A stretch of DNA of 64,000 bases from Rosa chinensis (lineage: Eukaryota > Streptophyta > Magnoliopsida > Rosales > Rosaceae), in the NCBI RefSeq assembly GCF_002994745.2, contig NW_020126824.1, forward strand, positions 62,001-126,000, in the 5' to 3' direction. The position numbers and the translations under genes were made by a program. This document shows, one piece after another, positions 12,416 through 22,894 of this stretch. The notes beneath the pieces were generated by a model. It was not told the origin of the DNA, made no database searches, and saw only the letters and a list, made by a program, of their open reading frames with translations. The number at the start of each line of letters is the position of its first letter. Positions within the stretch are counted from its first letter, which is position 1.

Positions 12416-14667
12416 TGATGCGCTCAAAGCGAGCGCACAATTTAACCCTGAAATGTCATTAGTAGTATAAAGTAAGTAGGGATCGTTCTATTCCGGGGAT
12501 TGAGGGTACACCTGTCATTGTCAAACAATTAAACAGTTAAAATTAAAACAAAGTATAATATTTACAAAAATATAACAAAATATATACATATTTACGAAAA
12601 GGGGGGATTTTTGTTTTTGGTTTTCTATTTTCGAAAATAAAAGCTAAGCTAACAAAATAATTAAAAAGCAAAAACATAAAAATACAAATGGAATGCAAGA
12701 ACAAAGATCAAACCGAAATATATAATTAAAATCAATTCAAGTTCATCATTGTTCATCATAGTCATGCGAGAGGAGTTGATCATGTGAAACATTCGAAAGC
12801 AAATGAATTCCCATTTTTTACTTTTCAATGCTAATTAACCTAAGCGAAAGCACCTAGATTAATCCTATCAAACATGCAATCAAGCCCTAGAAAGCTAGTC
12901 AATCATGTCATGTTTAACGCATTAAGCACCTAGAAAGGCTATCAACTCAAATGTGCAACTTAGTATGAAAAAGTCCACCTAATTGCAATCTTCTTTGATT
13001 AAATTCGGTTTTTGTACAAAACCTTTACTACTTTGATTTAAGTTTACACAAAACGAAAAGTCGATTTCATGTTCTTAAACCTAGCACCAATTATATCAAA
13101 ACCCTAAGTGTTTGCAACCACATAAGATTAAAATATAAAAGTTATCTATAGAGCAAATTTAATCAAACACTCACACAAAAGCAACCATAAATCACAATAT
13201 ATGAATCTGAAAATTAACAATTAATCATAAAATTTCAGAAATCAACAATTGTTCAAACATACGTGTCAACTAGGGCATAACCAACGAAAATTACAAAGCA
13301 AAGGTTACAAGGAGAATCGGATTACACCGTTATGAAGATGAGATGAATGAAGTGATGAATGGTCTCTTGAATTTCGAAAGCAATCTTCAAGAATGGTGAT
13401 GGATGATGTGCACGGCATCTCTTCTTCCACCTTGGCCTTGCTTGAACTTCGTGGTTTGCCCTAGAGGATGGAGAAACTCACGGCTATCTAAGGAACTTTT
13501 CTGATTTTTCTAAGTTGTAAACGTAAAAAGAGAGGAGACTTTGACGTTGAGAAAAGAGGAGAATATATAGGGGATGGCCTCTTGGTCTCCAAGCCGTGTA
13601 AACCTCATGGAATTAATCTGAAAATTCCACATAATTTCCTCCAATAATATCTTGCCAAATAAGCCCTATGAGGTGGTTCAACCAATCACAAAATTCCATT
13701 TAATTCCCTAATAATCTTGGCCGAAATTCCCTTAATAATATTCTGATTTTATATTTTAAATTCAGCCAAAATTCCTTTAGGGAATATAGGAATGTATCTA
13801 GACTTCTTTTGAGCTTTTCTTGGTCTCCACCTTTTTCTCTTTCCTTTTATTTCTCCCTTGAATCTCTCTTTGCCGAATTCTCTTTTTGATTCCCTTGTTT
13901 TTCTCTTGGCATTGGACGGCAAACTCTCTAGGGTAAGTCTCTAAGTATATTTTCTTTCCATAAAAATTACCCTAGAAAATCTCAACCGAAATTCTCTTTG
14001 ATAATTCTGATTTTCCACGTCATTTTCCTTGTTTCTCTCCTTTGCTTTGGACAGCAAACTCTCCCTAGGGTTTAATCATGCGTTAAAAACCCTAATTCCA
14101 TGGGCTTTGTGGGCTTTTAATCCAATTGCCGAAAATCCACTTCATTCTTGAGAGTTCTTAGGCTTCCATGTGCCACATTTATGCCATGTCATCATCTAGA
14201 GTCTTCAAGAAGCTTCTCTCACGCCATGTCACTTCATTAATTCGATCTCCATTCATGGTTGGCTCAAGAGTCTTGTTTTGGCAAGCTTTCCTTTTCTGGA
14301 CAGGGTTTCCTGGTTGGACCAGGAAAGCTTCATTTCTTCATTTCTGTTCATTTGTGCTTCCCTTTGTACTTCATCTTGTCTCCCTCCAACGTTGGCTAGC
14401 TTCTCTCTCCATTTGTGAGCTCATTTCAGCTTATTTATGACAAGGACCTGAAAATAGAAACTAGTAAGAAAAATAGAAACTTTCCTAAACTGAAAATGAG
14501 AAACTTTCTAAAAATGAAAAATAGAAACTACAAAAATGGAAACTTCTATAAATAGGAACTTTCCCATTCAAAGAATGGAAACTTTCCTAAACAGGGTTTT
14601 ATTAAGGAAATAACGCAGAAAATGTAGGGAAATGCAGTTAAAATGTCGCATTAAAATGCTCCTATCA
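12416..14667 (-). repeat. 5' LTR of LARD-2
   Basis: 2252 bp, same length as 7305-9556 and identical wherever compared. Minus-strand TATATA core promoter at 13564-13569. Confidence 0.95.
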
Positions 14668-14672
14668 GTCAT
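14668..14672. repeat. Target-site duplication GTCAT (right) of LARD-2
   Basis: Right-hand copy of 7300-7304. The LARD-1 LTR resumes directly after it. Confidence 0.95.
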
Positions 14673-14906
14673 CATGTGGTCTCCTAATGCCTTCAGGTTT
14701 CCTAGCCTCATCAGGATTCCTGCGTTGACTGGGATTCCTAGTCGGACCAGGAAAACTCCATTTCTTCATTTCAACTCATTTCTTCTCCATTTATTTCAAT
14801 GTACCTATAAAATAAAAACTAAATTAAAAATGATTAAATAAAGGAAATAACTAAGAAAAATATGAGGAAATAATTATTAAAACGTCGCATAAAAATGCTC
14901 CTATCA

Positions 14907-14911
14907 AAAAT
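14907..14911. repeat. Target-site duplication AAAAT (right) of LARD-1
   Basis: Right-hand copy of 917-921. The Host-L leader resumes at 14912. Confidence 0.93.
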
Positions 14912-15701
14912 ACTTACAAGTAATTGTTTTCTTTGCTTTTCTTTACAATTATTTTCAATACTTAGGTACGGGAACAGGGAGTCTCGATGTGCAATGGGAC
15001 TGAAACAGCTACCCTTTTCAAGACTATGTTTAATCCAATATACCTTAGTGAATCACAATATTTTCATTTGTTATATATATCATTGATTTCAAATTCAATT
15101 CCAAGTGGTAAATCAAGAGGACGTGCGGCCCAAGTATAGTCGTATAGACACAAAGTCCCTCCTACATCCTTTGGGCAACCTTACTGAAATGGCCAGGTAG
15201 GGGAGGACGAACATAAGAGGTAGGATCCATTTTGGCATAGGCTACTCCCTCATTGAGGTTTACGCCCATTTGTAAGCACTTCTGAATCCAAGAACCAGTC
15301 ATGAGCGTTGTCCCCTTTCCTAGACACCACCCCACATAGGCTATACTTACTTGGATGAAAAAAGGTCCTAAGTGTGAAGACAGTTCAATGAATGTTAATA
15401 AAGGCCGCCCTCAACCTTAAGGGACCTGGACCAGGTACCAATAAGGGGTTTAGGCCAATATTAATAAACACGACTTCACCTATTCCTTCTTTAATTTACA
15501 ACTCACAATTAAAATTCGTATTCAATAATATAAATAACAACCTAAGTAATTAATCTACTAATTAACTAACAAATTATGAACAATTAACAAGTAAAATTTT
15601 TTTTTTTTTTTTTTTTTTCTTTCGGTCACAATATAAACAAAACACATATTATTCACAAAGTGACAAATGATTTTTCAATCCCCGGCAACGGCGCCAAAAA
15701 T
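14912..15701 (-). other. 5' leader of Host-L, LTR-proximal part
   Basis: Continuation of the Host-L leader broken by LARD-1. It holds the first copy of the duplicated leader block (about 15110-15500), with the GTAAGTAT donor-like motif on the minus strand near 15345-15360 and a CCTC-AAT-GAGG mini-hairpin near 15250. A T run lies at about 15597-15619. No gene. Confidence 0.8.
15679..15696 (-). other. PBS of Host-L (tRNA-Asp)
   Basis: TGGCGCCGTTGCCGGGGA on the minus strand, separated by AAAAT (plus strand) from the LTR that begins at 15702. Confidence 0.92.
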
Positions 15702-17402
15702 TGATGTCGCTTTTGTTGAGCGACCAATTTAACCCTGAAATGTCATTAGTAGTACAAAGTAAATAGGGATCGTTCTATTCCGGGGATTGAGGGTACACCT
15801 GTCAATGTAGGACAAACAAACAATTAAAATTAAAACAAAGTATAATATTCACAAAGGTATTTACAATTATAAACATTATTTACGAAAATAGGGGAGATTT
15901 TTGGTTTTTGATTTTGGTTTTCGAAAATTAAACTAAGTTAAGAAAATAATTAAAATGCAAAAACATAAAAAATACAAATGGGATGTGAGAACAAAGATCA
16001 AAGTCCAAACTCATGATTAAAATTGATTCAAGTTCATCATTGTTCATCATAGTCATGCAAGAGGAGTTGATCATGTGAAACGTTCATAAGCAAACAATTT
16101 CCCATATTTTACTTTCAATGCTAATTAACCTAAGTGAAAGCACCTAGATTAATTCTAATAAACATGCAATCAAACCCTAGAAAGCTAGTCAATCATGTCA
16201 TGTTCAACGCATTAAGCATCTAGAAAGGCTATCAATTCAAATGTGCAACTTAGTATGAAAAAGTTCACCTAATTGCAATCTCCTTTGATTAAATTTCGGT
16301 TTTTGTACAAAACCTTTACTACTTGTTGATTCAAGAACACAAAACCAAAAAGTTGATTCATGTTCTCAAATTCGTAGCAACATTCACATAAAAACCCTAA
16401 ATGTTTCGAACCATTCAAGATTATCATACAAACGATTTCTATCATGCAAATTCAATCAAACACTTACACAAAAGCAACCATAAATCACAATATATGAATC
16501 TGAAAATTAACAATTAACCATAAAATTTCAGAAATCAATACTTGTTCATACATAAGTGTCAACTAAGGCAAACCAACGAAAATTACAAAGCAAAGGTACA
16601 AGGAGAATCGGATTACACCGTGATGAAGATGAGATGGATGAAGTGATGATGTGGTCTCTTGAATTTCGAAAGCAATCTTCAAGGTGGAGGGTGGATGGTA
16701 TGCACGGCTTGTCTTCTTCTTCCTTGGCCTTGCTTGAACTTCGTGGTTGCCCTAGAGGATGGAGAAGAACACGGCTAAGCTAGAGAGAGTTTTCTGATTT
16801 TTTCTCAAAGTATAAACGTAAAAGTGGAACTTGGGAACCCTTGACGTTGAGAGAAGAGATGAATATATAGGAGCACGGCTTCCTTTGTTCTCCAAGCCGT
16901 GTAACCCTAGTAATCTCACGGCACAATGACATAACTCCACATAATTTCCTCCAATGCTTGCTTGCCACATAAGCCCTATGAGGTGGTGCAACCAATCACA
17001 AAATTCTCTTTTAATTCCCTAGAAATATTGCCGAAATTCCTTGAGATAATTTCTGATTTTTCTTGTTTAATTTCGGCCAACTTCCTTTAGGAATTCTAGG
17101 AATGAATCTAGACTCCTTTTTAGCCGTTTCTTGGTTTCCACCTTTTTCTCTTTCCTTAAAACTCTCTAGGAAATCTTTTTGCCGAAATCTCTTTGTTTAC
17201 TTCTTGATTCACACGGCAATTCTCTCTCCTTCCTTGTATTTCTCACGGCAATCCCTAGCTTCTCTCTCTCTTTAAACGGCAAAGGCTCAAGATAACTCTT
17301 CCAAGAATATCTCATTCCAAGAAAATCTCCCTAGAAAATCTCCACCAAAATCTTCTTATTATTTTCTGATTTTCCACGTCATCTTCCTTGTTTCTCTCTA
17401 GG

Positions 17403-17410
17403 ATTTCACG
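17403..17410. repeat. 8-bp direct repeat ATTTCACG, left flank of the TR-GAG element
   Basis: ATTTCACG at 17403-17410 recurs at 32780-32787, on the far side of the composite element. It is longer than the 5-bp duplications of the other insertions; see findings. Confidence 0.8.
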
Positions 17411-18580
17411 TGATAGGAGCATTTTAATGCGACGTTTTACTTGCTTTTCCCTGCATTTTCTGCGTTATTTCCTTAATAAAACCCTGTTTAGGAAAGTTTC
17501 CATTCTTTGATTGGGAAAGTTCCTATTTGTAGAAAGTTTCTATTTTTGTAGTTTTTATTTATCATTTTTAGTAAGTTTCCATTTTTAGTAGTTTCTATTT
17601 TTCATTTTTAGAAAATTTCCCACTTTTCATTTTAGGAAAGTTTCTATTTTTCTTACTAGTTTCTATTTTCAGGTCCTTGTCACAAATGAGCTGAAACGAG
17701 CTCACAAATGGAGAGAGAAGCTAGCCAACGTTGGAGGGAGACAAGATGAAGTACAAAGGGAAGCACAAATGAGCAGAAATGAAGAAATGAAGCTTTCCTG
17801 GTCCAACCAGGAAACCCTGTCCAGAAAAGGAAAGCTTGCCAAAACAAGACTCTTGAGCCAACCATGAATGGAGATCGAATTAATGAAGTGACATGGCAGG
17901 AGAGAAGCTTCTTGAAGACTCTAGATGATGACATGGCACAAAGGTGGCGCATGGAGGCCCAAGAACTCTCAAGACTTGTTGGATTTTCGGCAAATGGATC
18001 AAAAGCCCACAAAGCCCATGCAATTAGGGTTTGTGACGCAATGAAGAAACCCTAGAGATGTTTGCCGTCCAAAATGAAGAGAGAAACAAGGAAAATGACG
18101 TGGAAAATCAGAAATTAAAAGGAGATTTTCTAAGGAGATTTTCTAGGGAGATTTTCTAGGGCTATTTTTATGGAAATTCATCAAGAGATAAACCCTAGAA
18201 TATCTTTTGCCGTCCAAGCCAAGAGGAAAAGAAGGAAGTTGCCGTGTGAATTAAAAGAAAACCCTAGAGAATTCGGCAAGGAGATATTCAAGGGAGAAAT
18301 AAAAGGAAAGAGAAAAAGGTGGAGACCAAGAAAAGCTCAAAAGAAGTCTAGATACATTCCTTAATTCCCTAAAGGAAGTTTGGCCGAATTGAACTACAAA
18401 AATCAGAATTATATCAAGGGAATTTCGGCAAGATTATTTAGGGAATTAAATGGAATTTTGTGATTGGTTGAACCACCTCATAGGGCTTATTTGGCAAGAT
18501 ATTATTGGAGGAAATTATGTGGAATTTTCAGATTAATTCCATAAGGTTTACACGGCTTGGAGAGCAAGTTGGCCGTCCCC

Positions 18581-18587
18581 TATATAA
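18581..18587 (+). promoter_or_regulatory. TATA box of TRG-1 5' LTR
   Basis: TATATAA in a CT-rich context, conserved at 24055-24061 and 31619-31625 in the related LTRs. Confidence 0.65.
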
Positions 18588-19653
18588 CCTCCCCTCTTCT
18601 CAACGTTTTGGAGTTCCAAGTTCCATTCTTTACGTTTACACCTTGAGAAAATAATTCAGAAAACTCTTTAGACTAGCCGTGCTCCTCTCCATCCTCTAGG
18701 GCAACCACGAAGTGCAAGCAAGGCCAAGGAAGAAGAAGACAAGCCGTGCACACCATCCACCCTCCACCTTGAAGATTGCTTTCGAAATTCAAGAGACCAC
18801 ATCATCACTTCATTCATCTCATCTTCATCACGGTGTAATCCGATTCTCCTTGTACCTTTGCTTTGTATTTTCGTTGGTTTTGCCTTAGTTGACACATATG
18901 TATGAACAAGTATTGTTTTCTGAAATTTTATGATGAATTGTTAATTTTCAGATTCATATATTGCGATTTATGGTTGCTTTTGTGTGAGTGTTTGATTAAA
19001 TTTGCATGATAGATAACTTTTGTATTTTAATCTTATGTGGTTGCAAACACTTAGGGTTTTGATATAATTGGTGCTACGAATTTAAGAACATGAATCAACT
19101 TTTTGGTTTTGTGTTCTTGGATCGATAAGTAGTAAAGGTTTTGTACAAAAACCGAATTTAATCAAAGAAGATTGCAATTAGGTGGACTTTTTCATACTAA
19201 GTTGCACATTTGAGTTGATAGCCTTTCTAGGTGCTTAATGCGTTAAACATGACATGATTGACTAGCTTTCTAGGGTTTGATTGCATGTTTGATAGGATTA
19301 ATCTAGGTGCTTTCGCTTAGGTTAATTAGCATTGAAAGTAAAATATGGGAAATTGTTTGCTTTTGAACGTTTCACATGATCAACTCCTCTTGCATGACTA
19401 TGATGAACAATGATGAACTTGAATCAATTTTAATCATGAGTTTCGACTTTGATCTTTGTTCTTACATTCCATTTATATTTTTATGTTTTTGCGTTTTTAA
19501 TTATTTAGTTAGCTTTTATTTTCGAAAATAGAAAACCAAAATCAAAAATCCCCCCTTTTTCGTAAATATGTATATATTTTGTTTTATTTTTGTAAATATT
19601 ATACTTTGTTTTAATTTTAATTGTTTAATTGTTTGATAATGACAGGTGTACCC

Positions 19654-19664
19654 TCAATCCCCGG
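19654..19664 (+). promoter_or_regulatory. U5 PBS-complementary segment (TRG-1)
   Basis: TCAATCCCCGG is the exact reverse complement of CCGGGGATTGA at 19758-19768, which overlaps the PBS. It also matches the T-arm side of tRNA-Asp at 10 of 11 bases (tRNA recalled). Confidence 0.7.
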
Positions 19665-19741
19665 AATAGAACGATCCCTACTTGCTTATACTACTATGAT
19701 ATTTTTAGGGTTAAATTATGCGCTTGCTTTTAGCCGCATCA

Positions 19742-21491
19742 ATTTTTGGCGCCGTTGCCGGGGATTGAAAAATCATTTGTCATATTGTGAATAATATGTG
19801 TTTTGTTTATATTGTGACCGAAAAAAAAAAAAAAAAAAAAAAAATTACTTGTTAATTATTTTGTTGATAATTGTCGAAAATTAGTAGATTAATTACTTAG
19901 GTTGATTATTTATATTGTTGAATACGAATTTTAATTGTGAGTTGTAAATTAAAGAAGGAATAGGTGAAGTCGTGTTTATTAATATTGGCCTAAACCCCTT
20001 ATTGGTACCTAGTCCAGGTCCCTTAAGGTTGAGGGCGGCCTTTATTAACATTCATTGAACTGTCTTCACACTTAGGACCTTTTATATCCAAGTAAGTATA
20101 GCCTATGTGGGATGGTGTCTAGGAAGGGGACAACGCTCATGACTGGTTCTTGAATCCAGAAGTGCGTGCAAATGAGCCTAAACCACAATGTGGGAGTAGC
20201 TCATGCCAAAATGGATTCTACCTCTCGTGGTCGCCCTCCCCTACCTGGCCATTTCAGTAAGGTTGCCCAAAGGATGTAGGAGAGACTTAGTGTCTTGACG
20301 ATTATACTTGGGCCGCACGTCCACTTGATTTACCGCTTGGAATTTAATTCGAAATCAATGGTATTTATAACAAAAGAAAATGTTGTGATGCACCTAAGGT
20401 ATATTGGATTAAACATAGTCTTGAAAAGGGTAGCTGTTTCAGCCCCATTGCACATCGAGACTCCCTGTTCCCGTACCTAAGTGTTGAAAATAATTGTAAA
20501 GAAAAGGAAAGAATAGAAGTAATTTTACTTAATTTCGTAAAAAAAAAAAAAAAGAAAAAAAAAGAAAAAAAAAAAAGAAAAAAAAAAGAAGATAATTAGA
20601 TGTGAATAGTGACGTTTTGTTGGTTTGTGTGAAAGTTTTGTGTAAATGGTGTCTAATCTTGTTAAACAAAGGAAATGTAAAGAATTAATTATAAATATTG
20701 TTAAATTCTTGATTTATTATAAGTGTGTAAATTCGTATGAGTAGATAAGGGCCCTTTTGTTAATATTGGCCTTAACCCTTCATTAGTGCCTTTCTGAGGT
20801 CTTATGAGGTTGAGGGCGGCTTTTATTAACATTTGGAGAACTGTCTAACACATGAGTTCTTTTCAAGCTGAGTAAGGGGCATATAGGTGGTGTCTTAGGT
20901 TGAGACCCTGGGTGATGGGTTCAAATTGGATCTCAGAGATACTATAGACCGTGCATAAACCACAATGTGGGAGTAGCCAATAGGGGCATAAACCTCAATG
21001 AGGGAGTAGCCTCCGTAGTGTCACCAAAATGAGTCCTCCCTCTCACTTACCTCTTAATCTGGCCATCTAGCCTTCTGAAACAAAGGAAAGTGACTTATGT
21101 CTAGGCGACTATCCCTAGATCGTATCTTACCAATAGTAGTGGTTTCTATTGGGCTCGACTTACAACTTGTAATCAATTGAGATATTAACTTTATTTTGTA
21201 AAGATAAGAAGATACTTGAACATAACCTCCACTTGTAAATTGTGTTGTTTTGTACATTTTATACTTGTATAAAACTTCTTACGTGGTTTATTTGTGAAAA
21301 GATTGTGGATAGTTTGTAATTTATACTCTATTTATACTTGTGTAAATCATAAATAGTAAATTCGTGAATAGGAACTTGTGAATAGTAACTCGTGAATAGT
21401 AAAGTTGATGTATAAATCACTAATTTGTAACTAACTCACGTTATACTTTGCTAACTTCTTTGAATTTTGATGATGTTCAGGATTCCTATGA
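19742..21491 (+). other. 5' leader of TRG-1
   Basis: About 1.75 kb, untranslated. Two diverged copies of a block of roughly 350 bp follow each other (about 19975-20330 and 20750-21130), each with a GTTGAGGGCGGC core. Mini-hairpins CCAC-AAT-GTGG / CCTC-AAT-GAGG are at 20183-20193, 20960-20970 and 20993-21003. Interrupted A-rich runs lie at about 19820-19843 and 20540-20590. A donor-like GTAAGTAT starts at 20092 and an acceptor-like CTAAC...TTCAG|G ends at 21480. Many upstream ATGs; no long reading frame. Confidence 0.8.
19747..19764 (+). other. PBS of TRG-1 (tRNA-Asp)
   Basis: TGGCGCCGTTGCCGGGGA, complement of the tRNA-Asp 3' end, 5 nt after the LTR. Confidence 0.93.
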
Positions 21492-21508
21492 ATGACCGAG
21501 CCTTTTAG
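21488..21508 (+). promoter_or_regulatory. Overlapping upstream ORF at gag start (TRG-1)
   Basis: A six-codon frame (MNDRAF, then TAG) begins 4 nt before the gag ATG and overlaps it. It is conserved at 26924-26944 and on the minus strand in Host-L. It may reduce or tune gag translation; the function is inferred. Confidence 0.5.
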
Positions 21509-22894
21509 ACCCTCTACACTAAAGGAAATTGAAGCAAGGCTCGCTCGTTTGAAGGGTCCTTCACTCCTTGAGTTCACAAGCCCTTCTCCTTCAACATACA
21601 AAGAGTACACATTTAACGAGCAAGGGAAGCGGACTTACTTTTCTGAGGAGTCTACATCACCTACACCAAGTCCATCTCCTCCTTCACGTTCACCTTCACC
21701 TGTGATTTCGTCCAACTCTACACCACCACCTTCACCACCACCTGAAGAAGTCGAAGAAGAGAGAATGGCATCTATTAGGGAACTCTCCACCGCAACTGTT
21801 GAAGGAGGACCCCCTACAGGCATAGTATACCCTCCCCCTGCAGCTGGAAGACAAGCAGAGTTTGAGCTAAAGAGTGGTTTGTTGCACAAGCTCCCTATCT
21901 TCCATGGACTTAATATGGAGGACGCTAACAAGCATGTTCGAGAATTCCAATCTGTTTGTGCAAACATGCAACCACAAGGGGCGGATGAAAACCTTCTTAA
22001 GATGAGAGCATTTCCATTCTCTCTAGCTGATAGAGCCAAGGATTGGCTATATGAGCTTCCTGCAGGTCGTATCACATCATGGGAAACAATGAGAAAGGCC
22101 TTCTTGGAAAAATACTTCCCAGCTTCTAAGGTCATCACACTTAGAAAGAAGCTCAGTGGAATAGAGCAAGCCCATGATGAGTCCTATGCTGCTTACTATG
22201 AGAGGTTCAATTCCTTACTTGCACAATGTCCTCAACATCAGATGAAGGATGAGACCCTACTCACATGTTTCTATGAAGGACTCTTACCCTTGGAAAGGCA
22301 AATGTTGGATGCTGCAGCTGGTGGAGCTTTTGTGGATAAGTCACCTGCGGTTGGGAGGGAACTTATAGCTAATCGTGCCCTAAACTCCCAACAGTATGAG
22401 GGTGTGAGACAACCCACTCGTAGGGTAAATGAGGTGAGCACTAGTCCTGCCATTGCGGATCAATTGAGCAAACTCACCCTTCTTGTGAACAAGGTGGCGA
22501 CTACTCAAGGCCATGGAGGACCCTCTGCTTGTGGGGTATGCTTTACTCAAGGACATCCTACGGATCAATGTCCTCAACTGAGTGAGAATGGTGGTTGGGA
22601 GTCTGTGAATGCTATAGGAGGCTTTCAAGGGAACCAAGGGGGTCCCCCACGTCCAAGGTATGATCCATATTCGAATACCTATAACCCTGGATGGAGGGAC
22701 CACCCCATCTTCAAGTGGACCAACAATGAAAATGTTCAGAACCCTCTTGGTGGCAGTTTCCAACGTCCTCAAGGACCTCCCTATCAAAGACCTTACATGC
22801 ATCCTCAACACAATTCTCACTATGATAAGACGATAGAAGCATTGACTAATTCTACTCAGGCATTGACTAGTGCCACACAGACTTTGCTTCAAGG
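21492..22894 (+). pseudogene. gag: Gag of TRG-1, truncated by an LTR
   Basis: About 467 codons of Athila-type Gag, in frame from ATG, highly similar to the complete copy at 26928. Present are the Pro/Ser-rich N-terminal region, the retrotransposon gag domain (core RAKDWLYELP and FLEKYFPASK), and a CCHC zinc knuckle (CGVC...GH...DQC). Compared with TRG-2, four residues (VGNP) are missing near the C-terminus. At 22895 the second LTR cuts the gene directly after CAAGG; the open frame then reads 31 LTR-derived codons to a stop at 22992-22994. The C-terminal coiled region is lost. It could still make a nearly full-length Gag core, but this copy is broken. Confidence 0.92.

Larger units (their letters stand above)
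7305..14667 (-). mobile_element. LARD-2: non-autonomous LTR retrotransposon nested in LARD-1
   Basis: Complete element of 7363 bp: 3' LTR 7305-9556 and 5' LTR 12416-14667 (both exactly 2252 bp and identical wherever I compared them), internal region 9557-12415, PBS 12393-12410, PPT 9557-9570, 5-bp target duplication GTCAT. There are no protein genes. Equal-length, apparently identical LTRs indicate a very recent insertion. The LTR body is a different subfamily from LARD-1, closer to the shared host LTR and the TR-GAG LTRs. Confidence 0.95.
922..14906 (-). mobile_element. LARD-1: non-autonomous LTR retrotransposon (with LARD-2 nested inside)
   Basis: Complete minus-strand element: 3' LTR 922-2823 (1902 bp), internal region 2824-5637, PBS 5615-5632, and 5' LTR 5638-7304 plus 14673-14906 (1901 bp once LARD-2 is left out). 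It is flanked by AAAAT duplications. The internal region is about 2.8 kb and carries no gag or pol, so it fits the large retrotransposon derivative (LARD) class. The two LTRs differ at only a handful of places that I can see, for example TGATACACC versus TGATGCAGC at the ends and one G in a G run. It inserted into the leader of Host-L. Confidence 0.93.
5638..14906 (-). repeat. 5' LTR of LARD-1, split by LARD-2
   Basis: Segments 5638-7304 and 14673-14906 together match the 3' LTR at 922-2823 end to end. The break at 7304/14673 carries the GTCAT target duplication of LARD-2. The TATA element (minus strand) is at 6788-6795. The promoter end (U3) is the part cut by the insertion, so this LTR is probably impaired. 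Confidence 0.93.
17411..19741 (+). repeat. 5' LTR of TRG-1
   Basis: 2331 bp, starts TGATAGGAGCATTTTAATGC and ends GCCGCATCA. A degenerate tandem repeat of AGAAAGTTTC(C/T)ATTTTTAG-like units lies at about 17495-17690. Core promoter TATATAA is at 18581-18587, with ATTGG (inverted CCAAT) boxes upstream. The U5 end holds TCAATCCCCGG (19654-19664), which is complementary to the PBS region. Small reading frames inside are shadows. Confidence 0.95.

Noticed and set aside
19747..19764. tRNA-like sequence TGGCGCCGTTGCCGGGGA as part of a tRNA gene
   Set aside because: Only the 3' tRNA complement is present, always 5 nt after an LTR; no cloverleaf. It is a PBS.
20925..20945. GGGTTCAAATTGG as a pol III B box or SINE-like promoter
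   Set aside because: The final CC of the B box is missing, no A box lies at a suitable distance, and the block belongs to the duplicated leader.
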